From Streptococcus penaeicida (lineage in GTDB: Bacteria; Bacillota; Bacilli; Lactobacillales; Streptococcaceae), in the NCBI RefSeq assembly GCF_002887775.1, contig NZ_LOCM01000033.1, positions 1-64,000 on the forward strand: a stretch of 64,000 bases of DNA, given 5' to 3'. A program made the translations under genes and the position numbers. Each line of letters starts with the position of its first letter. Positions within the stretch are counted from its first letter, which is position 1. Below are positions 40,913 through 50,211 of the stretch, in pieces. The notes under the pieces were generated by a model. It made no database searches. It worked only from the letters and a program-made list of their open reading frames with translations, and had not been told where the DNA came from.

Positions 40913-42076
40913 TTCGACACCAGCTCCTGATGTTGGATTATAAAGTCCTTCTTTTTCGCGTTTAGCACCAAATAAATCTTCAAGAGTGAATCGTACATAT
41001 TTAACACAAAGTCTATTTTTATAAGCATAAACTAAATGTAACAAACCATCTTTGGTTTGATATAATGTTGGGTATTCATACTGTTTGTTATTTGTTTTAT
41101 TTTCTGAGCCAATATATCCTTCAGCTTGTTCAAAAACACGGCCAATCGGCCAAGTTTTACCGAAATCTTCAGTGATTGAGACTGCCACTGGATTTCTTAG
41201 CCCAGGCCACGATACTTTCCCAAATTCAGGATTATCTACTGAGTTCACATTATAAGCAAGTGCAATCTCTCCTGTCTGTAATTTAATTGCGCTAATACTT
41301 GCATTATTGTTTGGCAGTACTGTTTTCTCAGGTACAGTCCAAGTATCTCCATAATCAAATGATTCACTAAGATAAACATTATCCGCAAAACGACTACGCA
41401 TAAACGCTACTAAGTGGCCAGGTTCTACCTCGATTAAATTAGCGTGTACACGACCACTTGAATCAGGCATTCTTACAATTTTCCATGTTTTACCCTGATC
41501 ATCCGATACTCTAAATTCTGTTGGGTCGTTAGTCAATCCTTCTGGTGAATCTTCACAAATCCAAGTTGCAAAAATCCATCTTCCATTACTCAAAACTTGT
41601 ATAGCTTGTCGAGAAAAGGTACCTTCTTCTGGGAAAAGGACTTCAGGTTCACTCCATGACTCACCTTCATCAGAAGATTTTTGAACCATAATTACAGAGG
41701 TATACTGCATATTATCTTTACCTTCTTGACGACTTAACTGAGACGTATAAATTAACCAGATTAAACCATCTGGTGAGCGGAAGAATGCTGGATTTTGTTC
41801 ACTTCTATCCTCACCTTTTGAAACTATTTCTGCCTCGGACCAGACTTGCGTTTCAGGATTTAATTTTGATAAAGCAATAGAAATATCTCCACTACCTTCA
41901 AAAGAACCTGCAAACCAAGCACAAAGCAATCCACCATCATTAGTCTCAATCAGAGCAGGAGCGTGTGCTGTCGCTTTACCACCTGTTGGAATAAGACTAA
42001 AATCAATTTCTAAAAACTCATCTCTATACACCTGACCATTTGGTTCAGATAAACGAATACTTGGAAGTTGTTTCAT
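40907..42076 (-). CDS. BNR-repeat (sialidase-superfamily) protein, cytoplasmic
   Basis: 389 residues, no signal peptide or membrane anchor. Four Asp-box motifs mark a beta-propeller: SSDEGESW, SDDQGKTW, SFDYGDTW and TEDFGKTW. The opening HAPALIETNDGGLLCAWFAG is typical of BNR_2-type proteins that are often labelled exo-sialidases. The FRIP motif of true secreted sialidases is not seen. It probably acts inside the cell on a small glycoside or sugar-acid derivative brought in by the permease. Its stop codon lies in the 56-bp repeat, so its last residues may be a junction product. Last gene of the island operon. Confidence 0.7.
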   Translation of the reverse strand: MKQLPSIRLSEPNGQVYRDEFLEIDFSLIPTGGKATAHAPALIETNDGGLLCAWFAGSFEGSGDISIALSKLNPETQVWSEAEIVSKGEDRSEQNPAFFRSPDGLIWLIYTSQLSRQEGKDNMQYTSVIMVQKSSDEGESWSEPEVLFPEEGTFSRQAIQVLSNGRWIFATWICEDSPEGLTNDPTEFRVSDDQGKTWKIVRMPDSSGRVHANLIEVEPGHLVAFMRSRFADNVYLSESFDYGDTWTVPEKTVLPNNNASISAIKLQTGEIALAYNVNSVDNPEFGKVSWPGLRNPVAVSITEDFGKTWPIGRVFEQAEGYIGSENKTNNKQYEYPTLYQTKDGLLHLVYAYKNRLCVKYVRFTLEDLFGAKREKEGLYNPTSGAGVEK

Positions 42077-42087
42077 ATTATACCTCT

Positions 42088-42534
42088 TTAAATTTCTAAT
42101 TTTATTACCGCTTTAGTAAAACTTAATGATTCCTCTAAATGAAAAACTGCTTTATGGCCATCCCATGGAAAACAGACATATGCCATACCTTCAGTTATTT
42201 TTATAAAATGATTAGTGCCTCCATCATACTTTTCAACATCCTTTTCACTATTATAGGGAATAGAAGTCGTTAATTGTGATAAATCTTCTAAGGCAACATA
42301 CTCAGCACCCTTTAATAGTAGCTGAACATCAATAAACTTTTTATGAGATTCAAATTGAGTATTTTGAAGTGGTTTTGTTTGACCAGTTTGAAAAAAAACA
42401 AATCCACCATCAAATGCATATCGCGTACCTTCTTGAAAATCATTCTGCCGATTTTTAACTTCAGAAAGCGCTTTATTAATTTTCCCAAGAATCGCTTGGT
42501 ATTTCCCCAAGCACTCAATTCTATCAATTATCAT
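42088..42534 (-). CDS. YhcH/YjgK/YiaL family protein
   Basis: 148 residues of the DUF386 cupin-like family: FQEGTRYAFDGGFVFFQ, SHKKFIDVQLLLKGAEYV and FPWDGHKAV carry the conserved His/Glu/Asp metal-site pattern. Members occur in sialic-acid and other sugar-acid operons and are thought to act on sugar anomers. Its ATG overlaps the stop codon of the PdxA-type gene. The exact reaction here is unknown. Confidence 0.8.
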   Translation of the reverse strand: MIIDRIECLGKYQAILGKINKALSEVKNRQNDFQEGTRYAFDGGFVFFQTGQTKPLQNTQFESHKKFIDVQLLLKGAEYVALEDLSQLTTSIPYNSEKDVEKYDGGTNHFIKITEGMAYVCFPWDGHKAVFHLEESLSFTKAVIKLEI

Positions 42535-43574
42535 AAGACCTCTTTATTTTTAGAATTTTCAGCTAATCGAATAGCATAATCTATCGCATTTTCCAGACTT
42601 ACTTCACTAGCAGTCCATTTTCCAGCCTGATCGAATGCTGTGCCATGATCGACAGATGTTCTTATTATTGGTAATCCTAAAGTGATATTTACACCTTGTA
42701 CTGCTTTCCATGAAGAAGTTTCTTGGTCGTATACAAATCCAAGAAGTTTTAACGGGATATGTCCTTGGTCATGATACATTGCGACTACAATATCATACAT
42801 TCCACCATTTGCTTTTGAAAAAAGAGTATCCGCAGGTAATGTTCCAAATGCATTGATTCCTTCTTCTCTAGCTGCTTCTACGGCTGGATTAATTTCTTCA
42901 ATTTCTTCTCGTCCAAATAATCCATTCTCACCACAATGAGGGTTTAACCCTGCAACTGCAATTCTTGGACTTTCAATACCTAGATTTTTACACGCTTTAT
43001 CAGCAATTCGTATAACGTCAAGTACTCGTTCTTTGGTTGCGCGATCACAAGCTTCTCGTAAAGAGACATGCGTAGAAACATGGACTACTCGTAAATTACC
43101 ATCTGCTAACATCATGGTATATTTTTCAGTGCCTGTTAATTCCCCATAAATTTCTGTATGTCCTGCATAATGGTGCCCGGCTGCATTCATTGCCTCTTTA
43201 TTTAATGGGTTAGTAACAGTTGCATCAATTTCTTTTGCCATAGCAAGCTCAATAACTTTTTTTACATATTGAAAAGCTGCATCTCCACCAATTTTTGATA
43301 TTTGCCCAATTTGAAATTCATTCATATCAACTAATTTCAAGTCAATTAAATCAATTTTGCCAAACTGATATAACCCTTCATTGGCATGATTAACAATATT
43401 AATATCTAATCCTAATTCAGGGTGTTTCGCTAGATAATAATGGACAATTGAATAATCTCCAACCAATAGTGGTTTACAGCGGTCATATAAATCTTTCTTG
43501 GCAAAAGCTTTAATTGCAATCTCCGGACCAATTCCTGCAGGATCACCAAGTGTAATACCAACAATCTTTGTCAT
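42531..43574 (-). CDS. PdxA-family phospho-sugar-acid dehydrogenase (PdxA2 type)
   Basis: 347 residues. VGITLGDPAGIGPEIAIKAF, the metal His regions (YAGHTEIYGELTG, HVSTHVSLREACD, MYHDQGHIPLKLLGF) and GTAFDQAGKW are those of 4-hydroxythreonine-4-phosphate dehydrogenase. No other vitamin B6 gene is nearby. It lies in one operon with a DUF1537 kinase, the arrangement known for D-threonate/D-erythronate catabolism, where PdxA2 oxidises the 4-phospho-acid to give DHAP and CO2. A catabolic role is therefore more likely than pyridoxal synthesis. Confidence 0.82.
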   Translation of the reverse strand: MTKIVGITLGDPAGIGPEIAIKAFAKKDLYDRCKPLLVGDYSIVHYYLAKHPELGLDINIVNHANEGLYQFGKIDLIDLKLVDMNEFQIGQISKIGGDAAFQYVKKVIELAMAKEIDATVTNPLNKEAMNAAGHHYAGHTEIYGELTGTEKYTMMLADGNLRVVHVSTHVSLREACDRATKERVLDVIRIADKACKNLGIESPRIAVAGLNPHCGENGLFGREEIEEINPAVEAAREEGINAFGTLPADTLFSKANGGMYDIVVAMYHDQGHIPLKLLGFVYDQETSSWKAVQGVNITLGLPIIRTSVDHGTAFDQAGKWTASEVSLENAIDYAIRLAENSKNKEVL

Positions 43575-43583
43575 AAGTCGCTC

Positions 43584-44480
43584 CTATTTCATTCCTTTTT
43601 CTTTATTAGCTTCAAGAACTCGGCGTAAAGAATTGACGCCTTCTTGTGATAAACCATTAAACGGTGCTCTACAATGACCAACCTCATAATCTAATTCTAG
43701 TACAGCTCGCTTAACAATAGTATTTGGATTTCCATATTTGAAACAATCTCTAAAACTTCTTATTGAATCTTGATATTCTCTAGCCTCAGCTACTTTTCCT
43801 TCTAAGAAAAGGTTATAAATTTGAGCCATCGTATATGGATAAACATTAGAACATCCAGCAACACCGCCTGTTCCCCCAGCAAGTAAGGTCCATAAAATGA
43901 GTGAATCATTTCCAGATAATACTGAAAATCCTTCAACATCACGCGTTTGCTCAATATATTGAAGAATTGTATCAAAATTTCCACTAGAATCCTTAACCCC
44001 AATAATATTAGAAATTTTACTTAAACGTCCAACTGTTGAAGGGGCAATAGCATTATTTGTGCGTGCAGGAATATTATAAAGGACAATTGGCATATCAACT
44101 GCTTCAGCAACAGTCTTAAAATGCATGTATAATTCTTCCTGTGAGGCTGCCGCAAATGATGGAGTAATAATTGACAGTACATCCACACCAATTTCTTTAG
44201 CTTTTTTAGATAATCTAATCGTGTCACTAGTACCGATTAAGCCTGTAGATGCATAAACAGGGACTCTACCAGCTGTTTGCTTTACTGTTGTCTTCATGAT
44301 TTCAATTTTTTCTTCTTCTGAAAGTATATAACCTTCACCATTTGTACCAAAAACAAATAATCCATGAACACCATTTTCAATAAGTCGATCGATTTGTACT
44401 CGTAATTCGTCATGATTAACCGATTCATCTTCGTTCATCGGTGTAATGATTGGGGATATAATTCCTTTAATTTCTACCAT
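43584..44480 (-). CDS. DapA-family aldolase/synthase
   Basis: 298-residue TIM barrel of the class I pyruvate-aldolase family. GTNGEGYILSEEEK corresponds to the GTTGE loop, the Tyr lies in IVLYNIPARTNN and the Schiff-base Lys in IIGVKDSSGN. The Asn in GTNGE and the catabolic neighbourhood favour a 2-keto-3-deoxy-sugar-acid or related aldolase over lysine biosynthesis. It may split a larger sugar acid to pyruvate and an aldehyde for the next enzyme. NanA (sialic acid lyase) is less likely: no nanE or nanK neighbours. Confidence 0.8.
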   Translation of the reverse strand: MVEIKGIISPIITPMNEDESVNHDELRVQIDRLIENGVHGLFVFGTNGEGYILSEEEKIEIMKTTVKQTAGRVPVYASTGLIGTSDTIRLSKKAKEIGVDVLSIITPSFAAASQEELYMHFKTVAEAVDMPIVLYNIPARTNNAIAPSTVGRLSKISNIIGVKDSSGNFDTILQYIEQTRDVEGFSVLSGNDSLILWTLLAGGTGGVAGCSNVYPYTMAQIYNLFLEGKVAEAREYQDSIRSFRDCFKYGNPNTIVKRAVLELDYEVGHCRAPFNGLSQEGVNSLRRVLEANKEKGMK

Positions 44481-44491
44481 TTTTTCTCCTT

Positions 44492-45649
44492 TTATAAAAC
44501 TTTTTTGTAAATATCACGAGCATCATCAGCTGTGATTTCACGCATATTATTAACGAGTAAACGTGTTACTTGCATTCCAGCTTCTACTAGTCCTTCTAAA
44601 TCACTTTCTGGAACATCAAATTCTTTTAAACTTGTTGGAATTTCTAGCGTTTTAACGATATGACCCATTTGTTCTAAAATATACTTTGATTTTTCCTCAA
44701 CACTTAGTGCTTTGTCCCCATCTCGAACAACTCTATCATATGCTTGTGCAAAGTATTCTTTGATAACCGGTTCATTAAACGTCATCACTGGCATCAATAA
44801 AATAGCATTTGAAACTCCATGAGCGATATGATACTTACCTCCTAGAGGATATGATAGTGCATGTATTCCAGTAGTTCCAGATGCTGTAATTGCTACTCCA
44901 GCATAAAATGAACCTAATAACATTTTATTTTTTGCTTCAATTGCATCTTTATTTGTGCAAGCTTCAATAATGTTATTAAAGATTAAATCAAACGCTTCGA
45001 GTGCAAAAGTATTTGATAATGGATTTCTTTTATTCGAGGTATAGCACTCTATCGCGTGACACATTGCATCTACACCAGTTGCTGCTGCAATCTTTACGGG
45101 TAAATTTTTGATTAAACGTCCATCTAAAATGACGTAATCTGCAATCATTTCAGGATTTACAATTCCAATTTTCAGGTCTTTTTCGGGTACACCTACAATA
45201 CTATTTGGCGTTGCTTCTGATCCTGTTCCAGCAGTCGTAGGTATCATTAATGATGGAACTTGTTTAGTTGCCAAGAGGGGATTTTCTAATAAGTCTTTAA
45301 CACTATAACTGTCTGTCGCCAAAATTGAAGCTAATTTTGCAACATCCATTACTGATCCGCCACCAATTGCTATTATAAAGTCTGCATTTTCTTTTTTAAA
45401 TTCATCTACAATTTCTTGAGCTTGTTGATAACTAGGCTCGGCTGGAATTTCAGAAATGATTCGATATGAAACTCCCTTTTCTTTCAAGATCGATTCGGGA
45501 ATTTCAGTAAGTCCAGCTCCTAGAATTCCTTTATCAGTAAAAACAATAACTGTTTTAATACTATCAGATAAAATTCCGTCCAATTGTTCCAGTGCATGTT
45601 CTCCAGCAAAAATATTTTTCGGCATTTTTAAACTATAATCATTTAACAT
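44492..45649 (-). CDS. Iron-type (group III) alcohol dehydrogenase
   Basis: 385 residues. GGGSVMDVAKLASI binds NAD(P); PTTAGTGSEATPNSI and the metal His motifs (DAMCHAIECYTS, YHIAHGVSNAIL) fit the Fe-ADH family. It probably reduces or oxidises the aldehyde made by the adjacent aldolase. The start overlaps the kinase stop codon and has AGGAGG. Confidence 0.85.
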   Translation of the reverse strand: MLNDYSLKMPKNIFAGEHALEQLDGILSDSIKTVIVFTDKGILGAGLTEIPESILKEKGVSYRIISEIPAEPSYQQAQEIVDEFKKENADFIIAIGGGSVMDVAKLASILATDSYSVKDLLENPLLATKQVPSLMIPTTAGTGSEATPNSIVGVPEKDLKIGIVNPEMIADYVILDGRLIKNLPVKIAAATGVDAMCHAIECYTSNKRNPLSNTFALEAFDLIFNNIIEACTNKDAIEAKNKMLLGSFYAGVAITASGTTGIHALSYPLGGKYHIAHGVSNAILLMPVMTFNEPVIKEYFAQAYDRVVRDGDKALSVEEKSKYILEQMGHIVKTLEIPTSLKEFDVPESDLEGLVEAGMQVTRLLVNNMREITADDARDIYKKVL

Positions 45650-46899
45650 ATTAATTCCTCCTGCTTTTCAGCCATATTATTAATTTCTTCAAAGAGACCT
45701 TTGTCACCAAAGCCACCTGATTTTGTCATCACTTGATACTCTTTCCCATGCCATGTCATTGACGATAGGACAACACCTGGGGCAATCTCACTTATTGGAG
45801 TAATAGCATTGATTCCCAAGACAGACATTGATTGGAACAAAGTATCCCCACCAGTAAATAAAATCGTTCGTTTTATGTTACTTTCCAAAAGGACTTTGGT
45901 TAATAATCCTATTGATTGTCCGATTTTAAATCGAATTTCTTCTTGATTAATTCCTTTCTCACTAGCGAAGGACAATAAACTAGATGTTGTCTCATCACTG
46001 AAGGTATCAAAAATTACTATCTTGTTAACAGATACATTATTAAGAAAGTTGCTAATGTTTTTATGACCATTTTCACTTTCCCAATAATTCCTTTCCAAAA
46101 GTTGTTGTCCATTTAACTGAAAACGAACATGACCTTGTTTAGTTGCATATATCACTTGTTTTTTTGTAATTGGATTTATTGAACCGCACATGACGGCCAA
46201 TGGATAGCTAATAGTCACTTTTGCATTGTTTTCTTGTTTAAATAATTCTTTTGCTAAAAATTTTGCAAATCCTGCACATCCTGCTGTTAAATGTAGTCTA
46301 TTTGAAACACTTAAACGATTAATTATTTTTTCCAAATCACTATCAGTTTTACTATCAAATACTAAGATAGAAGAATCATAATTTTCATAATTATTTATAG
46401 TGACAGACTTTGAGTCTATATCATTATTTTTTAATAGTTGAATAATATTACTCTCAAGGACGGGTTCATACGGGTCATTAGCAAAAACACTTTCAGAGAC
46501 AAGATCCTCTCCAATATAGAGGTTTCCATCAACAACAGTTCTATTTATTTCCGGAAACGCTGGTATGAAATTAAGTGTTTTATTTTCATAGACTTCAATA
46601 AGTGCTTGTAATTCACTTGAAACATTCCCTCTTAGTGCCGAGTCTACTTTTTTATAAATATAAGGAACAGCGAAGGATTTTGCTCGAGTTAGAATTGCAT
46701 GAATTAATCTATTAGCATCTTCTCCATTTAAATATCGACTTTCTGTATCAATGACTACAACATCATACATTTCACAAACCTGTTCAAAATCAATATTAAT
46801 ATCTGTCGTTACTTGTGTTTTAGCACCTTGCTTAGAAAATTGAACGCCTGTATCTAAAGCACCAGTAAAATCATCAGCAAGTACTAATAATTTCAACAT
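45643..46899 (-). CDS. Four-carbon acid-sugar kinase (DUF1537 family)
   Basis: 418 residues. The N-terminal LKLLVLADDFTGALDTGVQF is the hallmark of the DUF1537 sugar-acid kinases (DtnK, LtnK, OtnK, DenK); the C-terminal nucleotide domain has ILFTGGDTLFQSM. These phosphorylate D-threonate, L-threonate, erythronate or related keto acids. First gene of the island operon (kinase, ADH, aldolase, PdxA2, YhcH, BNR), with AAGGAGG before the ATG. The substrate cannot be fixed. The sequence is visibly more AT-rich than flanking core genes. Confidence 0.85.
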   Translation of the reverse strand: MLKLLVLADDFTGALDTGVQFSKQGAKTQVTTDINIDFEQVCEMYDVVVIDTESRYLNGEDANRLIHAILTRAKSFAVPYIYKKVDSALRGNVSSELQALIEVYENKTLNFIPAFPEINRTVVDGNLYIGEDLVSESVFANDPYEPVLESNIIQLLKNNDIDSKSVTINNYENYDSSILVFDSKTDSDLEKIINRLSVSNRLHLTAGCAGFAKFLAKELFKQENNAKVTISYPLAVMCGSINPITKKQVIYATKQGHVRFQLNGQQLLERNYWESENGHKNISNFLNNVSVNKIVIFDTFSDETTSSLLSFASEKGINQEEIRFKIGQSIGLLTKVLLESNIKRTILFTGGDTLFQSMSVLGINAITPISEIAPGVVLSSMTWHGKEYQVMTKSGGFGDKGLFEEINNMAEKQEELIC

Positions 46900-46982
46900 T
46901 TTTACCTCCTTACTCTTAATAACCTAATTGTAGCTAATTATCTAACAAATTCGAAGTCATAGAAAAAAAATAGAGTTAAAAT

Positions 46983-46996
46983 TTGAAACAATATAT
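46983..46996 (+). promoter_or_regulatory. Shared island motif TTGAAACAATATAT, copy 1
   Basis: The 14-base motif lies in the divergent region between the kinase operon and the PrpR-like regulator. It occurs again, inverted, upstream of the permease (50332-50345). It overlaps an inverted repeat ATATATCTA-N4-TAGATATAT at 46991-47012. Candidate operator of the island regulator. Confidence 0.5.
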
Positions 46997-47066
46997 CTAA
47001 CTATAGATATATTCCTTGCTATATTGTATAATTGTTTATTATTGAAACGTATAGAAGGTGGAAGAT

Positions 47067-48854
47067 ATGAAGTTAATTAAAATTTTAGGAATTGCACCCT
47101 ATGAAGAGCTTAAATTATCTATGGCTAGTGTCGCTAGAGAAATTGAAAACGTGGAATTAGATCTATACACAGCTGATTTAGAAGAGGGTCAAAAGCTTGC
47201 TAAAGAATTATCAACCAATGGTTATGATGCCATTATTTCAAGAGGAGGAACTGCTAATTTAATTGAACAAGTTGTCTCAATCCCTGTTATCGATGTCTCT
47301 ATTTCAATCTATGATATCTTAAGCGCCATTAAGTTAGCGCATAATTATACTGACAATATTGCAATTGTTGGTTTTACAAGTATCACAAAAAATGCTCATT
47401 TAATTTGTGATATTTTACAGTACAATATAAAAATTATCACTTTAAACAGCCCACATGAAGCTGATCAAGTTCTTGATCTATTAAAGAAAGATAACTATCA
47501 GCTTGTTTTATGTGATGCTATAACCAATCAAAAAGCGTTACAAAAATCAATCAATACAATATTAATTACCTCCGGAAATGAGAGTATTTCAGTTGCGTTT
47601 AATCACGCATTTGCTTATATCAAACATATACAAGCCCACAAAGAAAAATCTCAACTACTCCAGACAATAATCCAAAATCAAAATCAATTGACTTTAGTAT
47701 TATCCAGTCAATATCAAGTTATCTCATCGAACTTAGCAGAGGATCTAAAAGAGTCTCTAATTAAATATTTAAAAAAGAGGTCAAATAAGAATTTTGGTTC
47801 ACAATTTTATCACACTCATAATTCTCGAGTTTACCAAGTTAAGTTGAAAGTTGTTGATCATCTAAATAATAATTATGTCCACTGTCAGATAAAAGAATCC
47901 ACCCCTCCCACAATACATAACAAATTTGGCCTCACTTTTCATAGTAAAAATGAAATTAAAAATTTAGTATCAAAAAAACTTTTATTAACAACTTTTATAG
48001 ATGAAAAGAACGAAAGACAAATTGAAAAATTAGTGCAGTACTATCACTCTATGATGATTTTTGGTGAAACAGGTACCAATAAAACAATACTTGCATATAA
48101 AGCTTATCTAGCATTTGAAAAGAACACCGAAAACCTTATTGAAATTGACTCTCAACACCTCAATGACAGACTTTGGAAGTACCTTATAAATACAACGAAT
48201 GGTCCCTTTTTAGAAAGCGGAAACACCTTTTTAATAAAAAATGTTGAGAAACTTAAAACTAAAGATATTGATCAAATAATAACATTGATTAAAGATATTA
48301 AATTGTTACAACGGAATAATATTATTTTTACTTATAATAGTCAAAACCTGTCAAATAATGAAGATAATTTTAATTATATGATTCGAGAGCTCGATAGTAG
48401 CAGTATATACGCAGAATCATTGCTGGAACGAAAAAATGAGTTGACTAGTATCATTACTTTATTAATTAACAAAATCAATATTGAATGTAATACTGAAGTT
48501 ATTGGATTTGAGCCGGAAGCTCTACAGTCACTTATATCTTTTAGATGGTTCGGAAATTTTTCACAGCTTAAATCAGTAATTACAAAATTAGTATTATCTA
48601 CTAATTCACTATATATTACAGATTATCTAGTTCAAGATATTTTGAAAGAGGAAAGGAAGCACCAAAATTTTCTACTATCTCATTCTGAGAACGAATCAAA
48701 TTTACCACAAATTTTTAGCGAGAAAACTTTATTTGATTATAACCAAGATATTGTTAACGCCGTATTGGATCAAAATGATGGAAATCAAACCAAAACAGCT
48801 AAACAACTCGGCATCAGCCGTACCACTCTCTGGAGATATTTGAAAGCAAACTAA
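47067..48854 (+). CDS. PrpR-N / degenerate AAA+ / Fis-HTH regulator
   Basis: 595 residues. Residues 1-190 match the PrpR N-terminal ligand domain (ILGIAPYEEL, GYDAIISRGGTANLIEQ, IPVIDVSISIYDIL). A linker follows, then an AAA+ domain with Walker A FGETGTNKT. The Walker B position reads NTFLIKNVEKL, without the acidic residue, and the GAFTGA loop that contacts sigma-54 is absent. The C-terminus is a Fis-type helix-turn-helix (NQTKTAKQLGISRTTLWRYL). The layout is that of a bacterial enhancer-binding protein that no longer needs sigma-54, and streptococci generally lack RpoN. It is divergent from the kinase operon. ATG 47067 has AAGGTGG. Confidence 0.8.
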   Translation: MKLIKILGIAPYEELKLSMASVAREIENVELDLYTADLEEGQKLAKELSTNGYDAIISRGGTANLIEQVVSIPVIDVSISIYDILSAIKLAHNYTDNIAIVGFTSITKNAHLICDILQYNIKIITLNSPHEADQVLDLLKKDNYQLVLCDAITNQKALQKSINTILITSGNESISVAFNHAFAYIKHIQAHKEKSQLLQTIIQNQNQLTLVLSSQYQVISSNLAEDLKESLIKYLKKRSNKNFGSQFYHTHNSRVYQVKLKVVDHLNNNYVHCQIKESTPPTIHNKFGLTFHSKNEIKNLVSKKLLLTTFIDEKNERQIEKLVQYYHSMMIFGETGTNKTILAYKAYLAFEKNTENLIEIDSQHLNDRLWKYLINTTNGPFLESGNTFLIKNVEKLKTKDIDQIITLIKDIKLLQRNNIIFTYNSQNLSNNEDNFNYMIRELDSSSIYAESLLERKNELTSIITLLINKINIECNTEVIGFEPEALQSLISFRWFGNFSQLKSVITKLVLSTNSLYITDYLVQDILKEERKHQNFLLSHSENESNLPQIFSEKTLFDYNQDIVNAVLDQNDGNQTKTAKQLGISRTTLWRYLKAN

Positions 48855-48882
48855 AAAGGTTGGTCTAAAGACCAACCTTTTT
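48853..48882. terminator. Bidirectional terminator between regulator and permease
   Basis: AAAAAGGTTGGTCT / AGACCAACCTTTTT is a perfect stem with a two-base loop between convergent genes. Confidence 0.88.
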
Positions 48883-50164
48883 ACATTGGAAAAACGAGAA
48901 TCGCCCCAATAGTTAGGAAAACAATACGAATTAAATACATCGGTACTGAATATATCCAGAATTGTGGTAACTTGTATTTACCCATACCAAGTATCATTGC
49001 TGGCATCCCATCTACTGGCATGTAACCACCATTCCAACCTGAAATTACTACAGCGGTTGCTGCTGCAATTGGATTTAAATTCAAACTCATACATGTTGCA
49101 ATAGCAATCGGTGCAAAAATAAATACCGATCCCATATTTGAACCTGTAAAAGTGGCACTTGTACTTGTTAATAATGCGAAGAGCAATACCATTAAGAATG
49201 GATTAATATTATCTCCCAAAGCACCTGCGACAACATCACCGATCATTTTTGTAAATCCAGAATTTCCCAAAGCATCTGCTACTCCAATAACGCCGGCCAT
49301 CATTAATATTACAGGTGCTCCCATATTATCACGAACTGAACGAAAATCTAAGACATTTGTAAACAACAATACAGCAGCAGCTAATCCTGGAATTACAAAA
49401 GCAGCATTTCCTAATTGATTCATCATCATCATACCGATTACACTGATTACAAACATAGCTACTGTAATTTTTTCTTTAGTCGGTGTCATCATTGAGATAG
49501 CTGTTTCTTGATTAGCCATTGATTCTTCAAGCTCATCATCAATAATTTGATGGTCTGGAAGTAATTTATATGCAACTAAACTCCAGATTAAAAAGCCTAA
49601 AGATAAAATGACATTAACAATTGAGAATTTTGCCATTGAAAGATTGCCGGTAAAACCAGCTGATTCAAGTACACTCACAGTTACACCATATGTTAACGCA
49701 ACATTAATCGGAAGCAACGGATGATTGGTTGCAAATCCTAAAGGCATCATAAGTTTTGATGTCGGCAGCTTTTTGTTATAAGGAATAGTAGATACTAAGG
49801 AAAGAATCAGAACATAGTATCCAGTAGCTCCAGTCCCAGCTAAACTTGCACCTAACATAACAACGAGTAATAAAAGAACATAACTTTTGTATCCTCCTTT
49901 GTTAACAAGATTTATCATAGATGTCTGTACTTTTGCAATAAAACTTGTTTTCATCAAACCAGCCATTACAACCATAAATCCAGCTACCATAATAACACTA
50001 GGATTAATAAATCCTGCAAAAGCTTCTTGTGGTGTTGATAAACCAGTTACTACTAATAATAAACAAGCAAATAGCGGCGGTGCTCCAAAAGCAAATTTAT
50101 CTGACATAATCATCACGATCATTAGGACCAAAATACCAAGAGCTAAAAACATTGAAGTTGTCAT
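48881..50164 (-). CDS. SLC13-like (ion-transporter superfamily) permease
   Basis: 427 residues with about 11-12 membrane helices. The repeated half pattern (GAPPLFACLLLVVTG, GTGATGYYVLILSLV; then SATFTGSNMGSVFIF, GGYMPVDGMPAMIL) fits the SLC13/DASS-ArsB-type anion permeases. It probably imports the organic or sugar acid used by the island enzymes. It is transcribed from its own promoter region with a cre site and the 14-bp island motif. GAGGAG lies six bases before ATG 50164. The substrate is unknown. Confidence 0.78.
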   Translation of the reverse strand: MTTSMFLALGILVLMIVMIMSDKFAFGAPPLFACLLLVVTGLSTPQEAFAGFINPSVIMVAGFMVVMAGLMKTSFIAKVQTSMINLVNKGGYKSYVLLLLVVMLGASLAGTGATGYYVLILSLVSTIPYNKKLPTSKLMMPLGFATNHPLLPINVALTYGVTVSVLESAGFTGNLSMAKFSIVNVILSLGFLIWSLVAYKLLPDHQIIDDELEESMANQETAISMMTPTKEKITVAMFVISVIGMMMMNQLGNAAFVIPGLAAAVLLFTNVLDFRSVRDNMGAPVILMMAGVIGVADALGNSGFTKMIGDVVAGALGDNINPFLMVLLFALLTSTSATFTGSNMGSVFIFAPIAIATCMSLNLNPIAAATAVVISGWNGGYMPVDGMPAMILGMGKYKLPQFWIYSVPMYLIRIVFLTIGAILVFPM

Positions 50165-50211
50165 TGTATTCTCCTCTTTCAAAAAAGTATAATTAAAAAT
50201 TTTATAAATAT

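Noticed and set aside
42531..43574. PdxA as a vitamin B6 biosynthesis enzyme
   Set aside because: No pdxJ or serC neighbours, and it is embedded in a catabolic operon with a sugar-acid kinase.
43584..44480. nanA and a sialic-acid catabolic cluster
   Set aside because: BNR, YhcH and a DapA-type aldolase hint at sialic acid, but nanE, nanK, nagA and a sialic-acid transporter are missing, while a DUF1537 kinase and PdxA2 are present.
46900..47066. Sigma-54 (-12/-24) promoter for the island
   Set aside because: No GG-N10-GC pair was seen in either island control region, and the regulator lacks GAFTGA.
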